Below are positions 17,205 to 26,228 of a DNA stretch of 64,000 bases, piece after piece. Positions within the stretch are counted from its first letter, which is position 1; each line of letters begins with the position of its first letter. A model generated the notes under the pieces. The model did not search any database and was not told the DNA's origin. It saw only the letters and a program-made list of their open reading frames with translations. The stretch comes from Celerinatantimonas yamalensis (GTDB lineage: Bacteria; Pseudomonadota; Gammaproteobacteria; Enterobacterales; Celerinatantimonadaceae), in NCBI RefSeq assembly GCF_046054155.1, contig NZ_JBEQCT010000001.1:682001-746000 (forward strand). Direction: 5' to 3'. The position numbers and the translations under genes are program-made.

Positions 17205-18592
17205 GTCGACTTATCGTGGTATCCAATCGGGTCGCCAGACCAGACGCGTTAAGTAAAGGAGCCCAAGGCGGGTTAGCTGTTGGCGTATTGGCAGCGATGG
17301 CCGAAAATGGTGGCTTATGGTTTGGTTGGAATGGTCGGATCGAAAATCGTTCGACCTCTGAAGTTCGCGAAGAACGGCGGAAAAATATCGATTTTGTAAC
17401 CGTTGGTTTAAGACAAAACGAATACAACAATTTTTACCGCGGTTATGCCAATAGCGTGCTTTGGCCACTCTTTCATCAACGTCCCGATCTGATGAACTAC
17501 CGTCATCATTATCGAATGGGGTATTTAGGTGTAAACCGTAAATATGTGGACTATTTACTGCCTTACTTAAAAAAAGATGACGTTATTTGGATTCATGACT
17601 ACCAATTGATTCCGATGGCACGAATGCTACGGGAAGCAGGCGTCAAATCACCTATTGGTTTTTTTCTTCATACACCGTTTCCACCACTGGATTTGTTACG
17701 CGCCCTTCCCGACCATCGGGAAGTTCTAAATGAAATGCTTCATTATGATCTACTGGGTTTTCATACACTCACTGACGAAAGAGATTTTCACGAGTCAATT
17801 CGTTATAGCCTTAATGGTGATATTTCACCTTCTGGTTTAATTGAATGTCAAGGCCATCAAGTCAAGACCGGCGTATATCCGATTGGAATTGAAACCGCAG
17901 ACATACCCAACTTGGTTCAAAGTGGGAAACTTTCAAAAGAATATCAGCAGTTGAAAAAAGAACTCTCCGATCGGAAATTACTGATTGGTGTCGATCGACT
18001 AGATTACAGCAAGGGAATATTTCATCGCTTTCAAGCCTATGAACAGTTGCTTAAACACCACGGCGAACTACATCGAAACATCGTCTATATGCAAGTTGCA
18101 CCAACCTCTCGAGGTGATGTTCAAGCCTATGGTCAGCTAGCACAGCAAATTGATCAGGCAGCGGGTCATGTTAATGGCACTTATGCTGACTTTGATTGGA
18201 CACCCTTACGGTATTTGAATCGAGGATTTAGACGCAACACGGTTTTAGCTTTATATAATCTATCGCATGTGGGGTTTGTGACGCCCTTGCGTGATGGAAT
18301 GAATTTAGTCGCCAAAGAGTTTGTAGCCGCTCAAGATGGTGAAGATCCCGGCGTATTGGTTCTGTCTAAAATGGCTGGGGCTGCTGCAGAGCTCACTTCG
18401 GCTGTCATCGTCAACCCATATGACACGGAGGCGGTTGCCAGTAGCTTAGCTGAGGCAATTCAAATGCCATTGGATGAGCGCATCGATCGTTGGCAACAAA
18501 TGATGGTGGTGTTACAACGCAATGATATCCATGCATGGCAACATAATTTTCGAGCCGATTTAATTGCTCGCCCACATAAATTAACGCCCTAG
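17201..18592 (+). CDS. otsA: Trehalose-6-phosphate synthase (GT20)
   Basis: OtsA joins UDP-glucose (or another NDP-glucose) to glucose 6-phosphate. The 463-residue protein, against 474 in E. coli, has the expected GT20 motifs: VVSNRVA at the start, the glycine loop QGGLAVGVL, WIHDYQLIPMARMLRE, the phosphate-binding IGVDRLDYSKGI with its Arg and Lys, and the donor-site RDGMNLVAKEFVAAQ. Its ATG overlaps the GH15 stop (ATGA). Together with otsB it supplies osmotic and stress protection. Confidence 0.95.
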   Translation: MSRLIVVSNRVARPDALSKGAQGGLAVGVLAAMAENGGLWFGWNGRIENRSTSEVREERRKNIDFVTVGLRQNEYNNFYRGYANSVLWPLFHQRPDLMNYRHHYRMGYLGVNRKYVDYLLPYLKKDDVIWIHDYQLIPMARMLREAGVKSPIGFFLHTPFPPLDLLRALPDHREVLNEMLHYDLLGFHTLTDERDFHESIRYSLNGDISPSGLIECQGHQVKTGVYPIGIETADIPNLVQSGKLSKEYQQLKKELSDRKLLIGVDRLDYSKGIFHRFQAYEQLLKHHGELHRNIVYMQVAPTSRGDVQAYGQLAQQIDQAAGHVNGTYADFDWTPLRYLNRGFRRNTVLALYNLSHVGFVTPLRDGMNLVAKEFVAAQDGEDPGVLVLSKMAGAAAELTSAVIVNPYDTEAVASSLAEAIQMPLDERIDRWQQMMVVLQRNDIHAWQHNFRADLIARPHKLTP

Positions 18593-18601
18593 TAATCATA
18601 A

Positions 18602-18621
18602 GAACTCCTTTTTAGGAGTTC
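18602..18621 (+). terminator. Hairpin after otsA
   Basis: GAACTCC / GGAGTTC plus one T-A pair closes over a T-rich loop, 9 bases after the otsA stop. The T-tract after the stem is short, so it is a probable but not strong terminator. Confidence 0.6.
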
Positions 18622-18703
18622 ACCAATTTAAGATCACGAGACGCTTTACGATTAACTTGCTTGTGCTGATTGAACCTTTTATAGTCTCTCGATTTAAGAT
18701 GTT

Positions 18704-19462
18704 ATGAGTGATAAAAATTTTAATCAACTGTCAAGTAAGTTCACCCAAAATATTTACGGCACTATCAAAGGACAAATTAGGGTTCAAGTGCTCATGAGAG
18801 ATTTGCTTGAACACACTCCATTAGCCACTCGTAAATTACGGATCTTAGATGCGGGTGGCGGGTTTGGATACCTTAGCCAGAAGCTTGCTGCAATGGGTCA
18901 CGAGGTGGTGTTGTGTGATATATCTGAAACACTACTTGACAAAGCAGCGCAAAATATTGCTGAATCCGAGATACCACTATCAATCACATTGCGACATTGC
19001 GCCATCCAAGATCTGCCCGATGAACTCGGCCAATTTGATATCGTTCTTTGCCATGCGGTATTAGAGTGGCTTGAGGATGGACATCAAACGCTCGCTAAGC
19101 TAGAACGCTTTGTGAGTGCTTCAGGATATCTATCATTGATGTTCTACAATCTTGAAGCCCAACGTTTTCACGCCTTAGTATGCGGTAATTTTGACTATGT
19201 TGAGAATGGTTTAAAGGCCAAAAAAACTGTCCGTCTCACCCCACAACATGCTTACTCCTTAACAACAATTCGCCGATGGCTGACTGACTGGAAACTCAAT
19301 GAGTGTCATACCTCAGGCGTTCGTATTATCAACGATTATCTTAAAGCTAGAGCTCGTGATCAAATCACCAATGAATCACTGATTGATATGGAACTTAAGT
19401 ACTCCACTCATCCTTGTTATATTGAGCTTGGACGTTATATTCATATAATAAGTGTGAAATAG
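18704..19462 (+). CDS. cmoM: tRNA 5-carboxymethoxyuridine methyltransferase CmoM (SmtA)
   Basis: CmoM uses SAM to methylate 5-carboxymethoxyuridine at wobble position 34 of certain tRNAs. The 252-residue protein follows the E. coli protein closely in outline: N-terminal NF-x-x-L/I...KF-x-x-NIYGT-x-KGQ(I/L)R, the SAM-binding loop ILDAGGGFGYLSQKLA (about residues 46-61), CDISETLL, the HAVLEWLEDG motif IV, LSLMFYNLEA, GNFDYVENG and the closing LGRYIH. Transcribed alone between the trehalose and cyd operons; its ribosome site is weak. Confidence 0.9.
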   Translation: MSDKNFNQLSSKFTQNIYGTIKGQIRVQVLMRDLLEHTPLATRKLRILDAGGGFGYLSQKLAAMGHEVVLCDISETLLDKAAQNIAESEIPLSITLRHCAIQDLPDELGQFDIVLCHAVLEWLEDGHQTLAKLERFVSASGYLSLMFYNLEAQRFHALVCGNFDYVENGLKAKKTVRLTPQHAYSLTTIRRWLTDWKLNECHTSGVRIINDYLKARARDQITNESLIDMELKYSTHPCYIELGRYIHIISVK

Positions 19463-19503
19463 AATTAAGATTTGTCATTAATTCTAACTTAATTAAAATA
19501 AAA

Positions 19504-19532
19504 TTGATCTTAATCATGTTAATAAGTCGTTA
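19504..19532 (+). promoter_or_regulatory. FNR-like box plus ArcA-like GTTA repeat upstream of cydA
   Basis: 19504-19517 reads TTGAT-N4-ATCAT, one base from the FNR consensus TTGAT-N4-ATCAA. It is followed directly by GTTA at 19518 and again at 19529, an 11-base direct repeat as described for ArcA-P sites. The positions are far upstream (about 480 bases) of cydA, and only 42 bases past cmoM. Confidence 0.5.
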
Positions 19533-19615
19533 TTTTTTCTTAAATTATACATGTAATAATGCTATTTAAATAAATCTTTAATTTTGATGAAAATTTAAAA
19601 TTAACCTTTGTTTCT

Positions 19616-19629
19616 TTGATTTAGATCAA
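19616..19629 (+). promoter_or_regulatory. Perfect FNR box upstream of cydA
   Basis: TTGATTTAGATCAA matches the FNR consensus at all ten defined positions and lies 370 bases before the cydA start. Anaerobic or microaerobic control of cydAB by FNR and ArcA is established in E. coli. Confidence 0.75.
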
Positions 19630-19798
19630 TTTTGTTTTAATGGCAATTTTTGTCTATATTTTTCACTCTGACAACTATTGTGCGCATAATGAGACATATA
19701 TAGAACCACAAAAAAACACATTCAAAACAAATTTGAAACATTTAATAAACAATTCATGATAAACCTAAAAAATTGCTAAAAAATACGTCTTTAAACTC

Positions 19799-19812
19799 TT
19801 AATTAAGATCAA
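19799..19812 (+). promoter_or_regulatory. FNR-like box closest to cydA
   Basis: TTAAT-N4-ATCAA differs from the FNR consensus at one position and lies 186 bases before the cydA ATG. Confidence 0.5.
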
Positions 19813-19890
19813 TTAATGGCATAATTATTTCGTGGTTATTGAGTTTTTAATACAAAAACAGAATGCCTCAATACAAAACAACCCAGAATA

Positions 19891-19928
19891 GCGGTGACGT
19901 GTAGCGCCTACCGCCTTCTTGGTGTAGG
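19891..19928 (+). promoter_or_regulatory. GC-rich structured leader before cydA
   Basis: Within an otherwise very AT-rich gap, this block can form mutually exclusive hairpins: GCGGT (19891-19895) with ACCGC (19910-19914), or CCTAC (19907-19911) with GTAGG (19924-19928). The arms share bases 19910-19911, so only one can form at a time. It could be a leader regulating cydA expression. Apart from the sites listed separately, the rest of the 19463-19998 gap is featureless AT-rich DNA. Confidence 0.35.
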
Positions 19929-19998
19929 AGTCAACGCTTTTGCATACCCTCTACGCTAAGATATGTAAAATTATAATTCGTTACTTAAGGAGCAGATA

Positions 19999-21573
19999 AT
20001 GATTAACGAAACGGTGGTCGAGCTTTCACGCTGGCAGTTCGCCCTCACCGCGCTATATCACTTCCTGTTCGTCCCATTGACGCTAGGTATGTCCTTTTTG
20101 TTGGCCATCATGGAAACAACCTACGTCATTACTGGACGGCAAGTTTATAAAGATATGACACGGTTTTGGGGGAAGCTCTTCGGGATTAACTTCGCCCTCG
20201 GCGTTGCAACGGGCTTAACCATGGAGTTCCAGTTCGGGACAAACTGGTCGTATTTCTCTCACTATGTAGGTGATATCTTCGGTGCCCCATTAGCGATTGA
20301 AGGCTTGATGGCGTTTTTCCTCGAATCCACGTTAGTCGGCCTGTTTTTCTTTGGTTGGGATCGCCTAAGCAAAGTAAAACATATGGCTGTCACTTGGTTT
20401 GTTGCCATAGCTTCAAATTTATCGGCGCTGTGGATCCTGATTGCCAATGGCTGGATGCAAAACCCAGTAGGTGCGCACTTCAACTATGAAACCATGCGCA
20501 TGGAACTGACCAGTTTTTCTGCGCTGTTATTTAACCCTGTGGCACAAGTTAAATTCGTGCATACAGTTTCAGCAGGCTATTGCACCGGTGCAGTGTTTGT
20601 ATTAGTGATCTCTAGTTACTATTTGCTCAAAGGACGTGATTTACCGTTTGCTCGACGCTCTTTTGCCATCGCGGCTGCATTTGGTCTAGCTGCGAGTTTA
20701 AGCGTGATCGTCCTCGGGGATGAATCAGGTTATGAAATGGGTGACGTGCAGAAAACCAAATTAGCAGCCATTGAAGGTGTATGGAAAACAGAACCAGCTC
20801 CCGCCGCATGGACGTTAATTGGTTTTCCCAATCAAAAACTCAAAGAAACCGAATATGCGATTAAAATTCCTGGGGTTCTGGGTTTAATTGCGACGCGCTC
20901 TCTTGATGAAAAAGTAACAGGTCTTGATGACTTGATGAAATATCATCGCCAGCGCATTATCAATGGGATCTACGCTTACCAACTTTTGACAAAATTGAAA
21001 GCAGGAACAGCGACCGATCTAGAGAAAGCCAATTTTGATAAAGTGAAAAATGATCTGGGTTACGGGCTATTAGTTAAAGTTTATAACCCCGAAATGAAAG
21101 ACATCACTACGGCCCAGATTGACGCAGCCGTTAAGAGCAGCGTACCAGAGGTCGCCCCATTGTTCTGGGCGTTTCGCATCATGGTCGCCTGTGGTGGTCT
21201 GATGTTATTAATATTTGCAGCAGCTTTTTACCAGAATGCTCGTCGCCGAATTGGTCAAAATCGAACCTTCTTGAAGATCTGCATGCTGGCACTACCTCTT
21301 CCTTGGCTTGCTTGTGAATGCGGTTGGTTTGTTGCCGAATTTGGTCGCCAACCATGGGCAATTGGGGAAATATTACCAACAGGTCTAGCTGTTTCTAATT
21401 TGTCAGAAACAGACATACTCATCACAATGATTAGTATGATTGGACTTTATACTCTCTTCCTCGTCGCCGAGATGTATCTGATGATTCGATTCTCGAAACA
21501 AGGACCATCTAGCTTACATACCGGACGTTATGCGCTGGAACATGAAGCTTCTGCGACAGCCAAGGAGATTTAA
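19999..21573 (+). CDS. cydA: Cytochrome bd ubiquinol oxidase subunit I
   Basis: CydA carries the quinol site and the b558, b595 and d hemes of cytochrome bd, the high-affinity terminal oxidase of the inner membrane. The 524-residue protein (522 in E. coli) is multi-spanning and shows the N-terminal LSRWQFALTALYHFLFVPLT with the heme ligand His21, the GRQPW family motif (CGWFVAEFGRQPWAIGEILP) and a long Q-loop region between about residues 250 and 385. The ATG has an AAGGAG site. cydB follows after 3 bases. Confidence 0.97.
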   Translation: MINETVVELSRWQFALTALYHFLFVPLTLGMSFLLAIMETTYVITGRQVYKDMTRFWGKLFGINFALGVATGLTMEFQFGTNWSYFSHYVGDIFGAPLAIEGLMAFFLESTLVGLFFFGWDRLSKVKHMAVTWFVAIASNLSALWILIANGWMQNPVGAHFNYETMRMELTSFSALLFNPVAQVKFVHTVSAGYCTGAVFVLVISSYYLLKGRDLPFARRSFAIAAAFGLAASLSVIVLGDESGYEMGDVQKTKLAAIEGVWKTEPAPAAWTLIGFPNQKLKETEYAIKIPGVLGLIATRSLDEKVTGLDDLMKYHRQRIINGIYAYQLLTKLKAGTATDLEKANFDKVKNDLGYGLLVKVYNPEMKDITTAQIDAAVKSSVPEVAPLFWAFRIMVACGGLMLLIFAAAFYQNARRRIGQNRTFLKICMLALPLPWLACECGWFVAEFGRQPWAIGEILPTGLAVSNLSETDILITMISMIGLYTLFLVAEMYLMIRFSKQGPSSLHTGRYALEHEASATAKEI

Positions 21574-21576
21574 TCA

Positions 21577-22713
21577 ATGGATTATCAAACTCTTAAATTT
21601 ATCTGGTGGATATTGATGGGTGTACTGTTGATTGGTTTCACAGTCACTGATGGTTTCGATATGGGGGTTGGGATCTTACTGCGCATTATAGGTAAGCGTG
21701 ACTCTGAACGCCGTATTATGATTAATAGTATGGCGCCTCACTGGGATGGTAACCAAGTTTGGTTCATTACCGCTGGTGGCGCATTATTTGCCGCATGGCC
21801 AGTCGTTTATGCAACTTCATTCTCTGGGTTTTATCTTGCAGTATTGTTAGCATTGGCAGGTCTTTGGTTCCGCCCTGTGGGCTTTGACTATCGTTCTAAG
21901 TTAGAAAATAGTCAATGGCGTAATGCTTGGGATTGGGGAATTACCTTTGGTTCATTTGTTCCACCACTTATTTTTGGTGTCGCATTTGGTAACATTCTAC
22001 AGGGGGTTCCATTCCATTTTAATGACCTAATGGAGTCTTACTATACAGGTTCATTTTTTGGCCTATTAAATCCGTTTGGTGTTTTAGCCGGTTTAGTCAG
22101 TGTCATGATGGTCGCGACACAAGGCGGCGCTTGGTTACAGATGAAAACCACTGATGAACTGCATGCCCGCGCATGTAAATCAACAGCTATTACGGGTCTG
22201 TTATGTGCCGTATTATTTGCTCTAGCAGGTGTTTGGCTAGCTTATGGTATTGACGGTTATGTCGTCACCAGTTCAATTAACGCTAACGCCGATATCACAC
22301 CGCTGATGAAAACTGTCTCTATTCAGCCTGGTGCTTGGCTAACCAACTATAGCAAATACCCCATTTTAGTCGTAGCCCCCGTGCTCGGTATTGGTGGGAT
22401 GTTATTAGCCGCGTTGGCCTCATTGAAAAACAAAGGATGGCAATCATTCTTATGTTCTTCACTAGGTATTGTTGGGGTAATCTTAACTGCCGGCGGCTCA
22501 ATGTTCCCATTTTTGATGCCTTCATCAACTAATCCGAACATGAGTTTGACCATGTGGGATGCAACATCAAGCGATAAAACGCTCACCATTATGTTTGTCG
22601 TCGTTTGTATATTTGTACCCTTGATTTTGGTGTATACCCTTTGGAATTACTGGGTCATGCGTGGTCGGTTAGATGCCAAACACATCGAAGACAATAGCCA
22701 TTCACTGTATTAA
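21577..22713 (+). CDS. cydB: Cytochrome bd ubiquinol oxidase subunit II
   Basis: CydB is the structural partner of CydA in the bd oxidase heterodimer. The 378-residue polytopic protein has the family start (LKFIWWILMGVLLIGFTVTDG, spanning residues 5-25; the FDMGVG motif follows) and the conserved NGNQVWF-type segment, here HWDGNQVWFITAGGALFAAWP. E. coli CydB has 379 residues. It lies 3 bases after cydA and 12 bases before cydX. Confidence 0.97.
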   Translation: MDYQTLKFIWWILMGVLLIGFTVTDGFDMGVGILLRIIGKRDSERRIMINSMAPHWDGNQVWFITAGGALFAAWPVVYATSFSGFYLAVLLALAGLWFRPVGFDYRSKLENSQWRNAWDWGITFGSFVPPLIFGVAFGNILQGVPFHFNDLMESYYTGSFFGLLNPFGVLAGLVSVMMVATQGGAWLQMKTTDELHARACKSTAITGLLCAVLFALAGVWLAYGIDGYVVTSSINANADITPLMKTVSIQPGAWLTNYSKYPILVVAPVLGIGGMLLAALASLKNKGWQSFLCSSLGIVGVILTAGGSMFPFLMPSSTNPNMSLTMWDATSSDKTLTIMFVVVCIFVPLILVYTLWNYWVMRGRLDAKHIEDNSHSLY

Positions 22714-22725
22714 AGGAGTACGATT

Positions 22726-22851
22726 ATGTGGTATTTTACCTGGATTTTAGGTGTACTTCTGGCCTGTTCTTTTGGTGTAATCAATGCAATTTGGCTAGAA
22801 TTCAACGGTTATGAAGGTGAAAAGGTTGAGCAACAAGGTTCAGACGACTAA
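22726..22851 (+). CDS. cydX: Cytochrome bd small subunit CydX
   Basis: CydX is the small single-helix subunit needed for stable, heme-loaded cytochrome bd. This 41-residue peptide begins MWYFTWILGVLLACSFGV and continues INAIWLE, the typical CydX pattern of Trp-Tyr-Phe start, membrane helix and a conserved N-A-x-W-L-E end, then a short acidic tail. E. coli CydX has 37 residues. A full AAAGGAG ribosome site (22712-22718) precedes the ATG. It is too short for routine gene finders. Confidence 0.95.
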   Translation: MWYFTWILGVLLACSFGVINAIWLEFNGYEGEKVEQQGSDD

Positions 22852-24541
22852 GTCCAACAACCTGCTCAAAAACCTACAGGCGCAGCAACGAGCATCTTTC
22901 GTTGCTGCGTTTTTTGCGGGTACCGTCATTACGGTGACGGTTATTATTCAAGCAGCGTTATTGGCAACTATCATTAGCCAATTAATATTGGCCCATCACT
23001 TTGCAATTCATCTCGTGTTTTGGCTCATGATCACCTTACTGGTTCGAGCTATCGCAGGTTTTTATAAAGACAAAAGTTGTGCACAGGCAAGTACATCGAT
23101 TCGTTCATCGTTGCGCCGCCAGCTCATTGAACATCTAGCAATGCTCGGCCCTGCCCGTCATATCATTGATCAAGATGGTGGATTATCGACCACAGTCTAC
23201 GAGCAGGTTGATGCCTTAGATGACTACTTTAGCCGCTATCAAATACAAGCGGTTATGTGTCTATTAATCCCCGTTGCAATTTTACTTGCGGCAGCGTATA
23301 TATCCTGGTTCGCATTTACAGTCTTTGCCCTCACCGCGCCGATGGTTATCTACTTTATGATTTTGGTCGGGCAAAAAGCGGCTGAAGCAAATCGACGTCA
23401 GTTTGCGGTGTTGGCATTATTGTCCAATCAATTTGTTGACTTAACCCGCGGATTATTTCAATTACGCCTATTAACCCGTGAAAAAAAAGCGGAGCAGCGG
23501 CTCACAGAAAGCGCCGAAGCTTATCAATCAACCACCATGAAAGTGCTTGGGTTAGCTTTTTTATCAACGGCGACATTAGAGCTATTTGCGTCGGTATCAA
23601 TTGCTATTATCGCTGTCATTTTAGGATTGGGGCTAGTCAAACAGGTTCCTGGCTATCAAGGGCAGACTTTTTTAGATCTGCATGACTCACTCTTTATGTT
23701 ATTACTGGCACCTGAGTACTATCTCCCGCTACGCCAGCTTGGTGGCGATTATCACGCCAAACAGAAAGCACTTGCTGCCGCTGAAAAAATCCTAGAAATT
23801 CTAAGTATCAATATTGTTCATCCAATGACTGACAACCAACAGCCATTGCAACAAGCGAATCCCGATATTGTTTTTTCTAAAGTGAGTTGGATCATCGATG
23901 ATCGCTACTTGCTAAATGACATAAACTTGTCTATTCACGTCGCAGAACGGTTATGGTTAAGTGGTGAATCAGGAGCCGGAAAATCCAGCTTACTGAATTT
24001 ATTACTCGGTTTTCACCTCGATTATCAGGGTCATATTCAAATAGGCGGAATTGAGTTAAAGCAGCTTGATCTTGCGAGTTGGAGAAGCCAACTCGCATGG
24101 ATACCGCAGACACCTGAGTGGGTCAGTGGCACTCTTGCACAAAATCTTATACTGGGTCTTGGCGCAGTCAATGATACGCAAGTAGCACAAGCTTTACGTC
24201 AAGCGGAAGCAGCTGAGTTCATTAAAGCGCTCCCGTTAGGCTTAGACACACCTGTTTCTGAATTAGGTTCTGGACTTTCGGGTGGCCAGCTACAGCGGTT
24301 ATCCATTGCACGAGCAATTTTGTCTGATGCACCTATTTGGCTTTTAGATGAACCAGCTGCACACCTTGATCCTGAGACAGCACAAGCACTTTATCAAACT
24401 TTAGAAAAAGTGACCCAAGGCAAAACGACACTGCTAATTAGTCATGATACCCACCCTGTCGCTTGGTGTGATCGCGCACTTAGTATTCATCAAGGAGCGC
24501 TTCATCCATTTAAGCAAGAGGAGATATCTGATGAAAGCTGA
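22811..24541 (+). CDS. cydD: Cysteine/glutathione ABC exporter subunit CydD
   Basis: CydD pairs with CydC to form an inner-membrane ABC exporter of cysteine and glutathione that is needed for cytochrome bd assembly. The 576-residue protein has six membrane helices, then an ATPase domain with Walker A GESGAGKSS (about residue 387), signature LSGGQ and Walker B IWLLDEPAAHLD. The start is uncertain: ATG at 22811 lies 41 bases inside cydX without a clear ribosome site, and GTG 22817 or TTG 22826 in the same frame are alternatives, the last with a GAAGG-like site upstream. Its placement behind cydABX makes one five-gene operon, unlike E. coli, where cydDC is separate. Confidence 0.9.
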   Translation: MKVKRLSNKVQTTKSNNLLKNLQAQQRASFVAAFFAGTVITVTVIIQAALLATIISQLILAHHFAIHLVFWLMITLLVRAIAGFYKDKSCAQASTSIRSSLRRQLIEHLAMLGPARHIIDQDGGLSTTVYEQVDALDDYFSRYQIQAVMCLLIPVAILLAAAYISWFAFTVFALTAPMVIYFMILVGQKAAEANRRQFAVLALLSNQFVDLTRGLFQLRLLTREKKAEQRLTESAEAYQSTTMKVLGLAFLSTATLELFASVSIAIIAVILGLGLVKQVPGYQGQTFLDLHDSLFMLLLAPEYYLPLRQLGGDYHAKQKALAAAEKILEILSINIVHPMTDNQQPLQQANPDIVFSKVSWIIDDRYLLNDINLSIHVAERLWLSGESGAGKSSLLNLLLGFHLDYQGHIQIGGIELKQLDLASWRSQLAWIPQTPEWVSGTLAQNLILGLGAVNDTQVAQALRQAEAAEFIKALPLGLDTPVSELGSGLSGGQLQRLSIARAILSDAPIWLLDEPAAHLDPETAQALYQTLEKVTQGKTTLLISHDTHPVAWCDRALSIHQGALHPFKQEEISDES

Positions 24542-26180
24542 TCAAAAACTAACGATCTACTCTTTGATAAAAAATAACCCAGGCATGTTATGGCTCGCTT
24601 TAATCTTGGGAACAATATCCAGCTTGGCTGCTGTTTTCTTACTCGCTGTCTCTGGTTGGTTTATTACTTCAGCAGGGTTAGCTGGGGCAATGGGTCTAAC
24701 GATCGCATTTAATTTTTTTACACCAGGTGCGATTATTCGACTCATGGCGATACTGCGCACAAGCGGTCGATATGCTGAGCAGCTTACTGCGCACTATCAT
24801 CTACTCGATCTACTTAAAGATCTCCGTCTATGGGTATGGAAGCAATTAACTCGCCATGCGCTTCCACAGCATTTACGTATTGGGGCACTATTGCAACGAA
24901 TTGTCAGTGATGTCGACTTGCTTAATAGTTGGCCACTGCAAGTGTGGATGCCGCGTATTTATGCATGGATCTGCGTGTTGTTTTATTTAGTCGTCATTGA
25001 CTTGTTCGCCCACGCTACATTGATTCCAATGGCATCAGGGCTTCTGATTAACTGTATCGTATTACCATGGCTTTGTTACAAGCTAGGTAAACGTATGGTT
25101 TGGCAATTACAGCTAATTGGTATCTATCGCCGCTCACGTTTTATTAACTTTTTTGGCGCGTTAATCACCTTATCGATCCGAGGACGCTGGCAAAACTATG
25201 CCCAACGCTTATTTGAGATGGATAATCGCCAATTTGACATTGAATATCGAATGCAAGTGTTAGCAGCAGCGACTCGTCATTTGATGTTGGCTATTATTGC
25301 AATCACCATCATGAGTAGCTCAATTCTTGCGGCCCCACAGCTTATCAACGGCACAATCAATGGTTCAGTATTTGCCGGACTTTTATTTGCACTATTAGGG
25401 CTTAATGAAGTGCTATCCCCACTAGCCATGAGTTTTATTGGTACCGCGAAAGCGCAGGTAGGGGTGAAACGACTCAATCAGTTATGTCCAGATCAACCCA
25501 TTGCTCCGCCAGAAAATCATGCCAATATGCCTGAACTGCATGAAATCACGTTTCGTCAGGCGACTATTCGTAAATCTGGCGCCGTTAATGGAATCAGTCA
25601 ACTTGACCTGCAACTATCGCTGGGTATGCAGCTTTGGCTACGGGGCCCAAGTGGTATCGGTAAAAGTACCTTGCTCGATGCAATCGCCAACCAACTCGAA
25701 CCCGAGTCTGGGGAAATTGACTATAATGGTCAGTCGCTGCGCCATAACGAACGGCTACGCTATCAATCCCAGATTGGCTATCTGTCTCAATCACCTTATA
25801 TATTTAATCAAACAATAGCCGGAAATTTGCGCTTAGGTGATGAACAAGCCAGCGATGAACAATTATTTGCAGCGCTTAAAGCTGTTGCTCTGGAACAATG
25901 GGTTGCCGCACTGCCTAAGGGAATGAATACCCTACTTGGTGCACAAGGTAGTAATATTTCAGGGGGACAAGCTCGCAGATTAGCTCTTGCTAGGGTGTTA
26001 TTACAAAAACCCGTTTTGATGCTGCTTGATGAGCCCTTTGAAGGGTTGGATAAACAAACAATCGATGTCATCTCGACAGCACTACAAGGTCTATTTAAAC
26101 CACCAATATTGGTGGTAGCTAGTCACTTAGATGTGCCGATGTTCGAGCAATTTCAGCAGCTTAAACTTTTATCCCAGTAA
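24531..26180 (+). CDS. cydC: Cysteine/glutathione ABC exporter subunit CydC
   Basis: CydC is the second half of the CydDC exporter. From the ATG at 24531, which has a GAGGAG site and overlaps the cydD end by 11 bases, it encodes 549 residues. The frame extends upstream to 24444 inside cydD, but without a ribosome site. Six membrane helices occupy about residues 1-300; the ATPase follows with Walker A GPSGIGKST, a signature NISGGQARR and Walker B VLMLLDEPFEGLD. A terminator closes the operon. Confidence 0.93.
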   Translation: MKADQKLTIYSLIKNNPGMLWLALILGTISSLAAVFLLAVSGWFITSAGLAGAMGLTIAFNFFTPGAIIRLMAILRTSGRYAEQLTAHYHLLDLLKDLRLWVWKQLTRHALPQHLRIGALLQRIVSDVDLLNSWPLQVWMPRIYAWICVLFYLVVIDLFAHATLIPMASGLLINCIVLPWLCYKLGKRMVWQLQLIGIYRRSRFINFFGALITLSIRGRWQNYAQRLFEMDNRQFDIEYRMQVLAAATRHLMLAIIAITIMSSSILAAPQLINGTINGSVFAGLLFALLGLNEVLSPLAMSFIGTAKAQVGVKRLNQLCPDQPIAPPENHANMPELHEITFRQATIRKSGAVNGISQLDLQLSLGMQLWLRGPSGIGKSTLLDAIANQLEPESGEIDYNGQSLRHNERLRYQSQIGYLSQSPYIFNQTIAGNLRLGDEQASDEQLFAALKAVALEQWVAALPKGMNTLLGAQGSNISGGQARRLALARVLLQKPVLMLLDEPFEGLDKQTIDVISTALQGLFKPPILVVASHLDVPMFEQFQQLKLLSQ

Positions 26181-26186
26181 TATATA

Positions 26187-26214
26187 AAAAGCCACCTAGG
26201 CAAGGTGGCTTTTT
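26187..26214. terminator. Bidirectional terminator between cydC and fabY
   Basis: A stem of 11-12 bp (AAAAGCCACCT / AGGTGGCTTTT) with a 5-base loop has A-rich and T-rich flanks on both sides, so it ends cydC on the plus strand and the ketoacyl synthase gene on the minus strand. Confidence 0.88.
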
Positions 26215-26228
26215 ACAGTTCAACCAAA

